Shown here: in pieces, positions 44,352 through 52,562 of the stretch | Layout of the letters: each line of letters opens with the position of its first letter | How positions within the stretch are numbered: position 1 is the first letter of the stretch | From: Mucilaginibacter ginsenosidivorax | GTDB lineage: Bacteria; Bacteroidota; Bacteroidia; Sphingobacteriales; Sphingobacteriaceae | Reading direction: 5' to 3' | Length of the DNA: 64,000 nt | Assembly: GCF_007971525.1 (NCBI RefSeq) | Contig: NZ_CP042437.1 | Location: 4,650,001-4,714,000, forward strand | Notes under the pieces: generated by a model | What the model was told of the DNA's origin: nothing | The model's database searches: none | Seen by the model: the letters and a program-made list of their open reading frames with translations, nothing else | Position numbers and translations under genes: made by a program

Positions 44352-45050
44352 GTGGAAAACTACGAAAACAAGATCGGCATAAAGTCATGGGCCGAAGCCG
44401 ACCGTCCGCGCGAAAAACTCAGCGGCCAGGGCCGCCGGGCATTAACCGATGCTGAGTTGATCGCCATCCTCATAGGCTCTGGCAGCCGTAATGAAACCGC
44501 TGTTGAGCTAAGCAAGCGCATCCTGCACCATTACGAAAATGATTTGAATAAGCTTGGAAAGGCTTCGATTTCAGAACTTTCGAAATTTAAAGGAATAGGG
44601 GAAGCCAAGGCTATCTCTATTATAGCGGCCCTTGAAATTGGCCGCCGCCGCAACGATACCGAAAGCCAGGCCCCGGATTATATCAATTCCAGTCGTGACG
44701 GCTACAACATTATGCGCCGCCATTTGATGGACCTGAACCACGAAGAATTCTGGATAATTTTATTGGGCCGTTCACAAAAAGTGTTGGGTAAAGAATTGAT
44801 TAGTAAAGGAGGTTTAGCCGCCACCGTTTGCGACCCTAAAATTATTTTCCATGCCGCCCTGCAATACCAGGCCAGCGGTATCATACTGGTGCACAACCAT
44901 CCCTCGGGCAATCTTAAGCCCAGTCATGAAGATATTATGCTTACCAAAAAACTCTCTGCCGCAGGCAGGATGCTGGATATGAGTGTGTTTGACCACCTTA
45001 TAATTACTGATAATGGGTATTTTAGTTTTGGAGACGGGGATTTGATGTAA
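44352..45050 (+). CDS. radC: RadC family protein (JAB/MPN domain)
   Basis: From the GTG at 44352 the protein has 232 residues (VENYENKIGIKSWAEADRPREKL). The frame continues upstream to a TTG inside the rpsT terminator hairpin, which cannot be the start. N-terminal helix-hairpin-helix region: RRALTDAELIAILIGSG, then SELSKFKGIGEAKAISIIAALE. C-terminal JAB metallo-domain: LVHNHPSGNLKPSHED. Despite the name, a role in DNA repair is unproven; the domain looks like a metal-dependent isopeptidase or nuclease. Gene 17 bases downstream of the hairpin may be driven by its own promoter. Confidence 0.92.
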   Translation: MENYENKIGIKSWAEADRPREKLSGQGRRALTDAELIAILIGSGSRNETAVELSKRILHHYENDLNKLGKASISELSKFKGIGEAKAISIIAALEIGRRRNDTESQAPDYINSSRDGYNIMRRHLMDLNHEEFWIILLGRSQKVLGKELISKGGLAATVCDPKIIFHAALQYQASGIILVHNHPSGNLKPSHEDIMLTKKLSAAGRMLDMSVFDHLIITDNGYFSFGDGDLM

Positions 45051-45055
45051 GGTTA

Positions 45056-45089
45056 GATGTGCAGATTACAGATTTCAAATGTGCAGATG
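45056..45089. repeat. Left arm of GTGCAGATTTCA word repeat flanking a small gene
   Basis: GATGTGCAGATTACAGATTT continues to CAAATGTGCAGATG. The reverse complement, with few changes, is found after the next gene in the sequence split by the insertion element (45547-45564 joined to 46961-46979). A partial copy is at 62327-62353. Confidence 0.75.
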
Positions 45090-45108
45090 TATTTTTATCT
45101 TTTAGTTT

Positions 45109-45519
45109 ATGAGTTTTAACTTTTTAAAAAAGCTATTTAAAAATAATAAGGCAATTGAGTACAAAGTATCAACCTTGCTCGATATAAAAGAAGTGGATGA
45201 TGAACTTCTAAATATTTTTGAAAAGTTAACGTCAGAACAAAGAATAAGAAACGTCATCTATCACGGCGATTCGGGAAAAAAAGAGTTATTCCCGTTGTTA
45301 AAATGGGTTATCTTTTATGACCATGATAGAAACGCAAAATTTGCAGCGTTGAAGCGAATACATTTATTTAAGGATAATCCTGATTTGATAACGGTGTTAA
45401 GTGAATTACCAAATCATGTCAATACAAGAGAATTGGAGCCTTATTACTCAATGGCTTTAAGCCGCGTTGGCATAATTTCTCTGGATGATTTTAAAGAAAG
45501 AATACAAGATGCAAAGTAA
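45109..45519 (+). CDS. Small protein of unknown function, AT-rich, between inverted repeat arms
   Basis: This 136-residue soluble protein is rich in Lys, Leu and Asn and probably helical (SFNFLKKLFKNNKAIEYK, LLDIKEVDDELLNIFEKL, FAALKRIHLFKDNPDLITVL). The last stretch looks like a HEAT-like pair of helices. Base composition is visibly more AT-rich than radC before it and pheT after it. It is bracketed by inverted arms of one repeat family. No family was recognised. The combination suggests that it may have entered as a small cassette, which is inference. Confidence 0.55.
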   Translation: MSFNFLKKLFKNNKAIEYKVSTLLDIKEVDDELLNIFEKLTSEQRIRNVIYHGDSGKKELFPLLKWVIFYDHDRNAKFAALKRIHLFKDNPDLITVLSELPNHVNTRELEPYYSMALSRVGIISLDDFKERIQDAK

Positions 45520-45657
45520 CTATTCTTTTATCGCTTTCAGATAGTTCATCTGCACATCTGAAATCACTGTTGTCCGGGGAAATTTATAAACACAGAAAAA
45601 ACCGGCTCCCAATTAAATCAAGGCAGTTTTAGGTGGTAATTCAAAAATCAAGGCCCT

Positions 45658-46869
45658 TTAGAAAAGCGTAGCCGCAGTTGGTTCAGGCGGCTTGTAGTTC
45701 AACAAGGCTTTCTCTGGGTCAAAAAGGAAAGCCATCAGGTTGATATAGGTCATCAGGTGATGCTTGACCATAGCTGCTAAGTTAGCGTAAGACCATTTCC
45801 GTTTGCCGGCTTTGTTGACTTGGGAAAGGACGATCTGGACAAGGAGGTCGCATATCAGCATAGACCAGACCTGTATTTGGATAGCATTGACATTATCCCC
45901 CAAAAAGTACCTCAACGGGTATCGCTGCTTGATGCGTTTGAACAGTAATTCTATCTGCCACCGTTTTTTATACAAAGCAGCGATCTGTTCGGGCGCAAGA
46001 GTGGGCTCGTTGGTAATGAACGCGAGCTCTTTCTGGGTGGCAGGGTCCTTAAAAACGACCCTGCGGGCCCGGATAAGGGATACTTTGCGCCTGTTGCTAT
46101 GCCGTCCAAGCAGCAGGGACTGGTCAGCTATTACCCCCTGTTCGGATGAATAGGTAGAAACAGGGGATTCGGACAACAACTGGTAGTTTGCATCATTCTT
46201 CTGCCGGGTAACCCAGGCAATGCCCTGTGCGCCCCACGCCTCGAATTGTTTATAATTGGTATAAGCCCGGTCAAAGACGACTATAGAGCCTGGCGGTACC
46301 TGTACTTCCTGCAGGAATACAAGGTCGTGGTGCCTGGCTTCCGTAAGTAAGGTAAAACAGGGCAAATTATGTTCCGCATCGATCATTACGTGGGCTTTTA
46401 TCCCGCCTTTCCTTTTGCCATTGCTTTTCGACATACCTGCACCGCCCATAATATTCGAGAAAAGGGAGATCGTGGTCGAATCGATAATGAAAAGCTTCTT
46501 AAGCGAAGGGCGGCTGTCCGGTAAACTTCCGTAGAAATATCTGTACAGTTGATGATAGGCCGCCGCGAAGAAATCAGCCGGGCGCCTGCTATTGGCATCC
46601 GACAGCGTGCTCCTGCGTGGGGTATTGGTCAACCCCAGATGGAGAAGCCTGCTTCGGTTCGCCTGTAACCCCGTAACCAATTCACGCAGGGAAAGGCATT
46701 GGAAAAAGCCTTGGTAGAGCATCGTGACCAAGTGGTCGTAACTCATGAATGACTTACAATACCTATCGGCAGAATACTTTTGGCTTTGCTTTGAAACAAT
46801 ATGGCGGGGGATCAAACTAAGCAATTGTGCGAATACCGGCTGTCCGCTAAAAAAATTATCTTTGGGCAT
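45658..46869 (-). CDS. IS4 family transposase
   Basis: This 403-residue DDE transposase starts with a DUF4372-like helical N-terminus (FSGQPVFAQLLSLIPRHIV, SYDHLVTMLYQGFFQCLSLRELV). The first catalytic Asp is in FIIDSTTISLF, the second in VVFDRAYTNYKQFE, and the Glu lies in the YREK-like motif YKKRWQIELLFKRIKQ. The full length and all catalytic residues are present, so it is likely active. It is encoded on the strand opposite to radC and pheT. Confidence 0.92.
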   Translation of the reverse strand: MPKDNFFSGQPVFAQLLSLIPRHIVSKQSQKYSADRYCKSFMSYDHLVTMLYQGFFQCLSLRELVTGLQANRSRLLHLGLTNTPRRSTLSDANSRRPADFFAAAYHQLYRYFYGSLPDSRPSLKKLFIIDSTTISLFSNIMGGAGMSKSNGKRKGGIKAHVMIDAEHNLPCFTLLTEARHHDLVFLQEVQVPPGSIVVFDRAYTNYKQFEAWGAQGIAWVTRQKNDANYQLLSESPVSTYSSEQGVIADQSLLLGRHSNRRKVSLIRARRVVFKDPATQKELAFITNEPTLAPEQIAALYKKRWQIELLFKRIKQRYPLRYFLGDNVNAIQIQVWSMLICDLLVQIVLSQVNKAGKRKWSYANLAAMVKHHLMTYINLMAFLFDPEKALLNYKPPEPTAATLF

Positions 46870-46907
46870 AAAGAATAGTTTGGTGTGGTAACTAAAGCTA
46901 CTCTTTT

Positions 46908-46932
46908 AAAAGGAGGTTATGCCTCCTTTTTT
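46908..46932. terminator. Hairpin just inside the IS right end
   Basis: AAAAGGAGG (46908-46916) pairs with CCTCCTTTT (46922-46930) around a 5-nt loop, with T run on the plus side and A run on the other. It lies between the transposase start and the terminal repeat. It can stop transcription entering or leaving the element. Confidence 0.65.
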
Positions 46933-46995
46933 ATTTCCCCGGACAACAGTGATCTGAAATCTGCATATCTGCACATCACTATTCACCCTAAATTG

Positions 46996-47003
46996 TATCT
47001 TTG
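46996..47003 (+). promoter_or_regulatory. Candidate -7 box of pheT promoter
   Basis: TATCTTTG fits TAnnTTTG and lies 20 bp before the pheT ATG. The -33 region shows no TTTG at the usual distance. The box is 44 bp from the IS end, so the element did not remove it. Confidence 0.4.
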
Positions 47004-47023
47004 CCGATTATCATTTCTGAATA

Positions 47024-49423
47024 ATGAAGATATCGTATAATTGGCTTAAAGAATTTATTGATACCGATAAAACTCCGCAGGAAATTTCGATCATCCTTAC
47101 CGGTACCGGTTTGGAGGTGGAAAGCCTGGAGAAAGTACAACCTATTCCTGGTGGCCTGGAAGGGCTTGTGATTGGTTTTGTAAAGGAGAGTGTTGCTCAT
47201 ACCAATTCAGATCACCTGCACGTTACTAAAGTTGACGTAGGTGGCCCCGAAGACCTGCAAATTGTTTGCGGCGCCCATAACGTGGCCGCGGGCCAAAAAG
47301 TGGTTGTAGCCACTGTAGGTACTACCATATATCCAACCGTAGGCGAACCATTTTCGATTAAAAAATCGAAGATCCGTGGCGAGGTATCTGAAGGGATGAT
47401 TTGTGCCGAAGATGAAATTGGTTTGGGTACCGACCATGCCGGCATCATGGTACTGGATGACGACGCCGTAGTAGGATCGTTGGCTAAGAACTACTTTAAA
47501 TTGCACGACGATTATATGTACGAGATAGGCCTTACGCCTAATCGTGCCGATGCCGTATCGCACCTGGGTACAGCCCGAGATATTGCCGCGTTTTTGAAAA
47601 TTGGGATCAGGAAACCCGATGTAAGCGATTTTAAGGTTGATGATACCAGCCGCACGATCGAGGTAGTGGTTGAGAATGAGCAGGCAAGCCCCCGTTATGC
47701 CGGCTTAACCATCAGCGGTGTTGAGGTTAAAGAATCGCCAAAATGGTTAAAAGAGAGGTTGGCTGTAATTGGTCTGCGTTCTATCAACAATATTGTAGAT
47801 GTTACCAACTACGTGTTGCATGAATTGGGGCAGCCGCTGCATGCTTTTGATGCTGATGAAATAACAGGTGGCAAGGTGCTGGTTAAGAACTACCCGGAAG
47901 GCACTGTTTTTAAAACCCTGGATGATGTTGATCGCAAACTATCAGAAAACGACCTGATAATAGGCAACACCGAAGAGCCAATGTGTATTGCCGGTGTTTT
48001 TGGTGGTGCAAAATCTGGTGTTAAAGAATCTACCAAAAATATCTTTTTGGAGAGCGCTTATTTCAATTCGGTATCTGTACGTAAAACGGCCAAGCGTCAT
48101 GGTTTAAAAACGGATGCATCGTTCAGGTTTGAGCGTGGTACCGACCCGGATATGCCGGTATTTGCTTTAAAGCGAGCTGCTTTGCTTATTCAGCAGGTTG
48201 CGGGTGGTAAAGTATCGTCGCAAATTTCTGATCATTACCCGGCCCCGGTTGCGCCTTTTGCGTTTGAGGTTACTTATAAAAATATCGACAGGCTCATTGG
48301 CCAGCAAATTACTCATGGCGAGATCAAGGCGATCATCGAGGCGCTTGACATTAAGATAGTGGGTGAAACTGCGGATTCGCTATCATTAGAAGTTCCTCCA
48401 TATCGTGTTGATGTAACCCGCGAGGTTGATATTGTGGAAGAAATCCTGCGCATTTACGGATATAATAATATTCACATCCCAACTCAAATCAGGGCGTCGC
48501 TTAACAATTCGCAAAAAAAGGAGAAGGATACGGTTCAAAACCAAATCTCGGATTTGCTGACTGCCAATGGCTTTAATGAAATACTATCAAACTCGTTAAC
48601 AAAATCTGCCTATTCAGATAACCTGGACGTGGCGGTGAAAATTTTGAACCCGCTGAGCAGCGACCTTGATGTAATGCGCCAAAGCTTGCTGTTTTCAGGA
48701 TTAGAAGCTGTCGCCTATAACCAAAACCGCCGTGCCGCCGATTTAAAGTTTTATGAATTTGGTAAAGTATACAGCGTTAAGGACGATAAATATAGCGAGG
48801 TACAACGCTTCTCGGTATTCATCACAGGCGCTGATGCTGCCGAGCAGTGGAACCAAAAACAAAAGCCGGTTTCGTTTTATAACCTGAAGGCAATTGTCGA
48901 TGGTATTTTGCAACGCTTAAACATCACCGATTTTGTGGTTGAAGATGCCACCTGCAGCAAACTGGCCTTCGGTTTACAATACATGCTGAATGGTAAACAA
49001 CTGGTTAAGTTTGGCCCGGTTGGCGCTAACGCCCGGAAAAAAACCGATGTAGATAAAGAGGTTTTTTATGCCGACTTTAATTTCGATATGGTGCTGAACG
49101 CGGTACGCAAAAATGTGATTGTTTACCAGGAGGTTTCTAAATTTCCGGCCGTAAGGCGCGATCTTTCTATGCTGATAGATAAGTCGGTTTCGTTTGGTCA
49201 GTTAAAACAGATTGCCCAGCGTACCGAGCGCAAGCTTTTAAAGGAAGTAAGTGTATTTGACGTTTACCAGGGCGATAAGTTGCCTGCCGGTAAAAAATCA
49301 TACGCGCTGAGCTTCATCATCCAGGACATTGAAAAAACGCTGACCGATAAAGCCATCGACTCGGTAATGCAGAAATTAATTTATAATTTAGGAAAAGAAG
49401 CAGGAGCGGAGATAAGGAAGTAA
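47024..49423 (+). CDS. pheT: Phenylalanine--tRNA ligase subunit beta
   Basis: This 799-residue subunit pairs with PheS (gene not in the window) to charge tRNA-Phe. Domains in order: N-terminal KISYNWLKEFID, tRNA-binding OB domain (VDVGGPEDLQIVCGAHNVAAGQKV), B3/4 editing domain (RYAGLTISGVEV, LRSINNIVDVTNYVLHELGQPLHAFD), B5 (RLIGQQITHGEIK, VPPYRVDVTREVDIVEEILRIYGY), the catalytic-like core and FDX-ACB anticodon-binding domain (KFPAVRRDLSMLID). Full length. Followed by a word-like inverted repeat and the ZapB-like/ZapA pair. Confidence 0.96.
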   Translation: MKISYNWLKEFIDTDKTPQEISIILTGTGLEVESLEKVQPIPGGLEGLVIGFVKESVAHTNSDHLHVTKVDVGGPEDLQIVCGAHNVAAGQKVVVATVGTTIYPTVGEPFSIKKSKIRGEVSEGMICAEDEIGLGTDHAGIMVLDDDAVVGSLAKNYFKLHDDYMYEIGLTPNRADAVSHLGTARDIAAFLKIGIRKPDVSDFKVDDTSRTIEVVVENEQASPRYAGLTISGVEVKESPKWLKERLAVIGLRSINNIVDVTNYVLHELGQPLHAFDADEITGGKVLVKNYPEGTVFKTLDDVDRKLSENDLIIGNTEEPMCIAGVFGGAKSGVKESTKNIFLESAYFNSVSVRKTAKRHGLKTDASFRFERGTDPDMPVFALKRAALLIQQVAGGKVSSQISDHYPAPVAPFAFEVTYKNIDRLIGQQITHGEIKAIIEALDIKIVGETADSLSLEVPPYRVDVTREVDIVEEILRIYGYNNIHIPTQIRASLNNSQKKEKDTVQNQISDLLTANGFNEILSNSLTKSAYSDNLDVAVKILNPLSSDLDVMRQSLLFSGLEAVAYNQNRRAADLKFYEFGKVYSVKDDKYSEVQRFSVFITGADAAEQWNQKQKPVSFYNLKAIVDGILQRLNITDFVVEDATCSKLAFGLQYMLNGKQLVKFGPVGANARKKTDVDKEVFYADFNFDMVLNAVRKNVIVYQEVSKFPAVRRDLSMLIDKSVSFGQLKQIAQRTERKLLKEVSVFDVYQGDKLPAGKKSYALSFIIQDIEKTLTDKAIDSVMQKLIYNLGKEAGAEIRK

Positions 49424-49522
49424 TTATTGAATTACTGATTTATTGAATTAGTGAATAAGATTCGCTTTTTTATTAAATCGGTAAAAAAATCAATAATTCA
49501 CTAACTCAATAATTCAATAATT
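49422..49522. repeat. Permuted-word inverted repeat downstream of pheT (AATTATTGAATTA family)
   Basis: The left arm at 49422-49462 (words AATTATTGAATTACTG, TTATTGAATTAGTGAATAAG) pairs imperfectly with the right arm at 49488-49522 (AATCAATAATTCACTAAC, TCAATAATTCAATAATT). The centre contains a T run. It starts at the pheT stop codon and ends five bases before the next ATG. Confidence 0.7.
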
Positions 49523-49526
49523 AAAA

Positions 49527-49817
49527 ATGCCTTCAGTAGCAGAACAGTTAAACAAGATAGTTGATAAAACCGAAAGGTTAATTGAGCTTTGTGCTGCTTT
49601 ACAGGAGGAGAATGACCTGTTGAAGCTGGAGAGTGAGGCGCTTACTGTTGCACTTGATGCAAGTAAAAATAAGACGAAAGACCTGGAAGAAAAGCTTCGT
49701 GTATTGAAACTTGCAAAATCATTTTCAGAAACAAATGAAAAAAGTGTTGACATTAAGCAAAAAATTAACGACTTTGTGCAAGAAATAGATAAGTGTATTG
49801 TATTATTGAAAAAATAG
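49527..49817 (+). CDS. Small coiled-coil protein, ZapB-like, upstream of zapA
   Basis: This 96-residue protein is an almost continuous coiled coil (VAEQLNKIVDKTERLIELC, EENDLLKLESEALTVAL, KTKDLEEKLRVLKLAK). It lies 21 bp upstream of zapA on the same strand. Position and shape suggest a ZapB-like partner in Z-ring assembly, but coiled coils diverge quickly and identity is inferred from context only. Confidence 0.65.
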   Translation: MPSVAEQLNKIVDKTERLIELCAALQEENDLLKLESEALTVALDASKNKTKDLEEKLRVLKLAKSFSETNEKSVDIKQKINDFVQEIDKCIVLLKK

Positions 49818-49838
49818 TACAAAAAGTGAAAAGCTCAA

Positions 49839-50129
49839 ATGGGAGAAATCTCAATAAAAATAAATATTGCTGACAGGGTTTACCCCTTAAAGGTAAACAT
49901 GGAAGAAGAAGAGATAATACGCAGGGCGGCTAAACTAATTAACGACCGGATAAAGGAATATCAGGAAAATTATGCAGTGAGGGATAAGCAGGACTTGCTT
50001 TCGATGTGTGTGTTGCATTATGCCACATCATCGTTAAAGGCAGAGAAGAAGGTGAACAACGAGGATACCGATGTTGCCGAAAAGGTGTACCAGTTAGACC
50101 ACATGCTGAACGAATTTTTTTCGAAGTAA
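49839..50129 (+). CDS. zapA: Cell division protein ZapA
   Basis: This 96-residue protein has the ZapA core: ISIKINIADRVYPLKVNMEEEEIIRRAAKLINDRI with the following helix EYQENYAVRDKQDLLSMCVLHYA. ZapA cross-links FtsZ protofilaments in the division ring. It follows a coiled-coil gene and precedes the structured RNA region at 50171-50333 and rny. An identical order (zapA next to a 6S-type RNA) is known in other bacteria. Confidence 0.88.
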   Translation: MGEISIKINIADRVYPLKVNMEEEEIIRRAAKLINDRIKEYQENYAVRDKQDLLSMCVLHYATSSLKAEKKVNNEDTDVAEKVYQLDHMLNEFFSK

Positions 50130-50170
50130 TAAACGTTCTTTACATAACATACAGAGCACATTTAAGATTT

Positions 50171-50333
50171 AACCGCAGTTAAATTTTAGGTTTCACTATT
50201 AAAAACTTAACGCTTCAATATGAGCGGATCAAAGAGGCATGCGTTACTACAAGTATTAGCGTAACCCATGATTCCAATATCCGAAATGAGGTTTTTCAAT
50301 ACATGATACTTAAAAATTAGTTGCGGTTTTTTT
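50171..50333 (+). ncRNA. ssrS: Probable 6S-type regulatory RNA (6S-Flavo-like) between zapA and rny
   Basis: No coding frame is present. AACCGCAGTTAAATTTTA at 50171-50188 pairs with TTAAAAATTAGTTGCGGTT at 50310-50328 (7 perfect pairs, then wobbles and one mismatch), followed by seven T: a closing stem that doubles as a terminator. Inside, CGGAT (50225-50229) pairs with ATCCG (50279-50283), enclosing CATG-x2-TTAC paired with GTAA-x2-CATG and a loop. This long, bulged, nearly single-rod fold of about 160 nt is what 6S RNAs look like, and the Bacteroidetes family 6S-Flavo fits the position. Such RNA binds RNA polymerase holoenzyme in stationary phase. The identity is inferred from fold and synteny. 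Confidence 0.6.
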
Positions 50334-50361
50334 ATATACATACATACCCAATAAACCTAAA

Positions 50362-51927
50362 ATGGACATATTACTATACGTTATTATCGGACTACTCGTG
50401 GGCCTCGGCCTCGGGATAGTCATCGGGCGCTTCCTATTACGGAAGCTTTTTAAAGACCAGGAGACATCGGCACAAAATAAAGTAAAAAAGATTTTAAAGG
50501 ATGCTGAAAACAATGCCGAGATCCTGAAGAAAAACAAGTTACTGGAAGCCAAAGAGAAGTTTTTGCAAATGAAAGCCGAACATGAGCAGGAAGTAACCAA
50601 CAAAAACAACAACATTAACCAGCGCGAAAACGGTGTAAAACAAAAGGAGCAATCATTAAACCAGCGCCTGGAGAACATGAACCGCAAGGAAAATGAGCTG
50701 GATAATACCCGCAAAAACCTGGAGAAACAAACCGAGATTGTTGTTAAAAAACAGGAAGAGGTTGATATCCTGAAAAATTCACACCTGCAACAGTTAGAAA
50801 CCATTGCCGGCCTATCGGCCGAGGAGGCTAAAAACCAGTTGGTTGATAACCTGCGCGAGGAAGCCCGCAGTAAGGCCATGATCCAGATAAAGGACATTGT
50901 GGACGAGGCTAAGCTTACCGCTACCAAAGAAGCTAAAAAGATAGTTATCCAAACCATCCAGCGTACCGCTACCGAAAGTGCTATCGAAAACACGGTATCG
51001 ATATTTAATATCGAGAATGACGAGATCAAGGGCCGTATCATCGGTCGCGAAGGCCGTAATATCCGTGCTTTGGAGGCGGCCACAGGTATCGAAATTATTG
51101 TTGACGATACCCCGGAAGCCATCATCTTATCTGGCTTTGACCCGGTAAGGCGCGAGATTGCAAGGTTGGCCATGCATCGTTTGGTAACAGACGGGCGTAT
51201 CCACCCGGCACGAATCGAGGAGGTGGTTGCCAAAACCAAAAAGCAAATTGAAGAGGAAATTGTTGAAATAGGCGAGCGTACCGTTATAGACCTTGGTATT
51301 CATGGTTTACACCCTGAACTGATCCGTATGGTTGGCCGTATGCGTTACCGTTCATCTTACGGGCAAAACCTGTTGCAACACTCGCGCGAGGTTGCCAACT
51401 TCTGCGCAACTATGGCGGCCGAATTAGGTTTAAACGTGAAGATGGCTAAACGTGCCGGCTTATTACATGATATTGGTAAAGTGCCTGATGATAACCCGGA
51501 GCTGCCGCACGCTATTTTGGGTATGCAATTAGCAGAGAAATATAAGGAGCATCCGGAAGTTTGCAATGCGATAGGGGCCCACCACGACGAAATAGAGATG
51601 ACCTCGATGCTATCGCCGATAATACAGGCTTGCGATGCTATATCAGGAGCCCGCCCCGGTGCACGCCGCGAGGTGGTTGAAAGCTACATCAAACGTTTAA
51701 AAGAGCTGGAAGAGCTGGCACTATCATATCCAGGTGTCGAAAAAACATTTGCTATACAGGCCGGCCGCGAATTGCGTGTGGTTGTTGAAAGCGAGAAAAT
51801 AAGCGATGCGCAATCAGAAGTTTTGGCGGCAGATATTTCAAACCGTATCCAAACGGAAATGACATATCCGGGCCAGATAAAAGTTACCGTGATCAGGGAA
51901 ACCAGGTCGGTGGCATTCGCCAAATAG
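50362..51927 (+). CDS. rny: Ribonuclease Y
   Basis: This 521-residue membrane-anchored endoribonuclease starts with one helix (ILLYVIIGLLVGLGLGIVIG), then a long coiled coil (residues ~35-170, ENGVKQKEQSLNQRLENMNRKE). A KH domain follows (GRIIGREGRNIRALEAATG), then the HD domain (LLHDIGKVPDDN, GAHHDEIEM) with the metal-binding His-Asp. The length matches the family. It begins mRNA decay at the membrane. It has a leader of less than 30 nt after the preceding RNA terminator and ends in its own terminator. Confidence 0.95.
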   Translation: MDILLYVIIGLLVGLGLGIVIGRFLLRKLFKDQETSAQNKVKKILKDAENNAEILKKNKLLEAKEKFLQMKAEHEQEVTNKNNNINQRENGVKQKEQSLNQRLENMNRKENELDNTRKNLEKQTEIVVKKQEEVDILKNSHLQQLETIAGLSAEEAKNQLVDNLREEARSKAMIQIKDIVDEAKLTATKEAKKIVIQTIQRTATESAIENTVSIFNIENDEIKGRIIGREGRNIRALEAATGIEIIVDDTPEAIILSGFDPVRREIARLAMHRLVTDGRIHPARIEEVVAKTKKQIEEEIVEIGERTVIDLGIHGLHPELIRMVGRMRYRSSYGQNLLQHSREVANFCATMAAELGLNVKMAKRAGLLHDIGKVPDDNPELPHAILGMQLAEKYKEHPEVCNAIGAHHDEIEMTSMLSPIIQACDAISGARPGARREVVESYIKRLKELEELALSYPGVEKTFAIQAGRELRVVVESEKISDAQSEVLAADISNRIQTEMTYPGQIKVTVIRETRSVAFAK

Positions 51928-51949
51928 TTTTATAACAAAAAATCAATAC

Positions 51950-51983
51950 AAACCCTTTCGGCTTATACCCGGAAGGGTTTTAT
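51950..51983 (+). terminator. Intrinsic terminator of rny
   Basis: AAACCCTTTCGG (51950-51961) pairs with CCGGAAGGGTTT (51969-51980, one wobble). The T run merges with TATATTTG (51981-51988), a -7-like box that could start the next gene. Confidence 0.75.
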
Positions 51984-51992
51984 ATTTGTACC

Positions 51993-52538
51993 GTGGCCAG
52001 CAAAAAAACAGCAAACAATAAAGACGGGGCGCAAGCCGATGCCAAAGCTAACGAAAGTATTGCCCAACAATACATTAACAGGTATGCGCTAAGTCATCAG
52101 GACCCGGCCAACCGGGTGATACATTATATATGTGTGCCATTGTTAATGTTTAGCATATTTGGCTTGCTATGGGCTATTCCTTTTCCCTACTTTAAATTTT
52201 TAGGAACGTATAACGGGTATTTTAACTGGGCGTCATTTGCCATTGCTGTAGCAGTATATTATTACCTGCGGATATCGCCGCTTATTTCGTACACCATGTT
52301 GTTTGTATTGTTAGGATTCAGTTATCTTATCATGACGCTGTTAAGCTGGCAAACAACAGGCGGCCCGGCAATGTGGCTGGTGTGCCTTATTATTTTTATT
52401 CCTTCGGTAAGCCTGGTATTAATTGGTAACACCCGCGAAAAAACTTTCTCGCAATATGGGCTTAATATAAAGTCGTTGCCCGTAGCCCCGGTGGTATTAG
52501 TATATCTTCTTTTAAAGAAGCTTCGTATCAATAGTTAA
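51993..52538 (+). CDS. Mpo1-like family (DUF962) 2-hydroxy fatty acid dioxygenase-like membrane protein
   Basis: This 181-residue protein starts at GTG. Key text QYINRYALSHQDPANRVIHYICVPLLMFS contains two of the His residues typical of DUF962/Mpo1, which bind Fe(II) and remove one carbon from 2-hydroxy fatty acids in yeast. Four membrane helices follow, with a late EKTFSQYGLN motif. Bacterial function is not established. The start has a TATATTTG box 12 bp upstream, implying a very short leader. Confidence 0.85.
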   Translation: MASKKTANNKDGAQADAKANESIAQQYINRYALSHQDPANRVIHYICVPLLMFSIFGLLWAIPFPYFKFLGTYNGYFNWASFAIAVAVYYYLRISPLISYTMLFVLLGFSYLIMTLLSWQTTGGPAMWLVCLIIFIPSVSLVLIGNTREKTFSQYGLNIKSLPVAPVVLVYLLLKKLRINS

Positions 52539-52562
52539 ATTGCCGGGAATCCATTTTGCTTG

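Larger units (their letters stand above)
45565..46951 (-). mobile_element. Intact IS4-family insertion sequence, 1387 bp, with 9-bp target duplication
   Basis: Perfect 19-bp terminal inverted repeats CACTGTTGTCCGGGGAAAT lie at 45565-45583 and, inverted, at 46933-46951. They are flanked by direct repeats ATCTGAAAT at 45556-45564 and 46952-46960. A single transposase gene occupies the interior. Perfect ends, an intact transposase frame and an undamaged duplication indicate recent insertion. The target is an intergenic word repeat (GTGCAGATTTCA family), and no gene is broken. pheT and its -7 box lie just beyond the right end. Confidence 0.93.

Noticed and set aside
50310..51239. 309-codon minus-strand frame across rny and part of the 6S-like RNA
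   Set aside because: Antisense of a Glu/Lys-rich coiled coil always yields long Ser/Phe/Leu frames; rny is certain.
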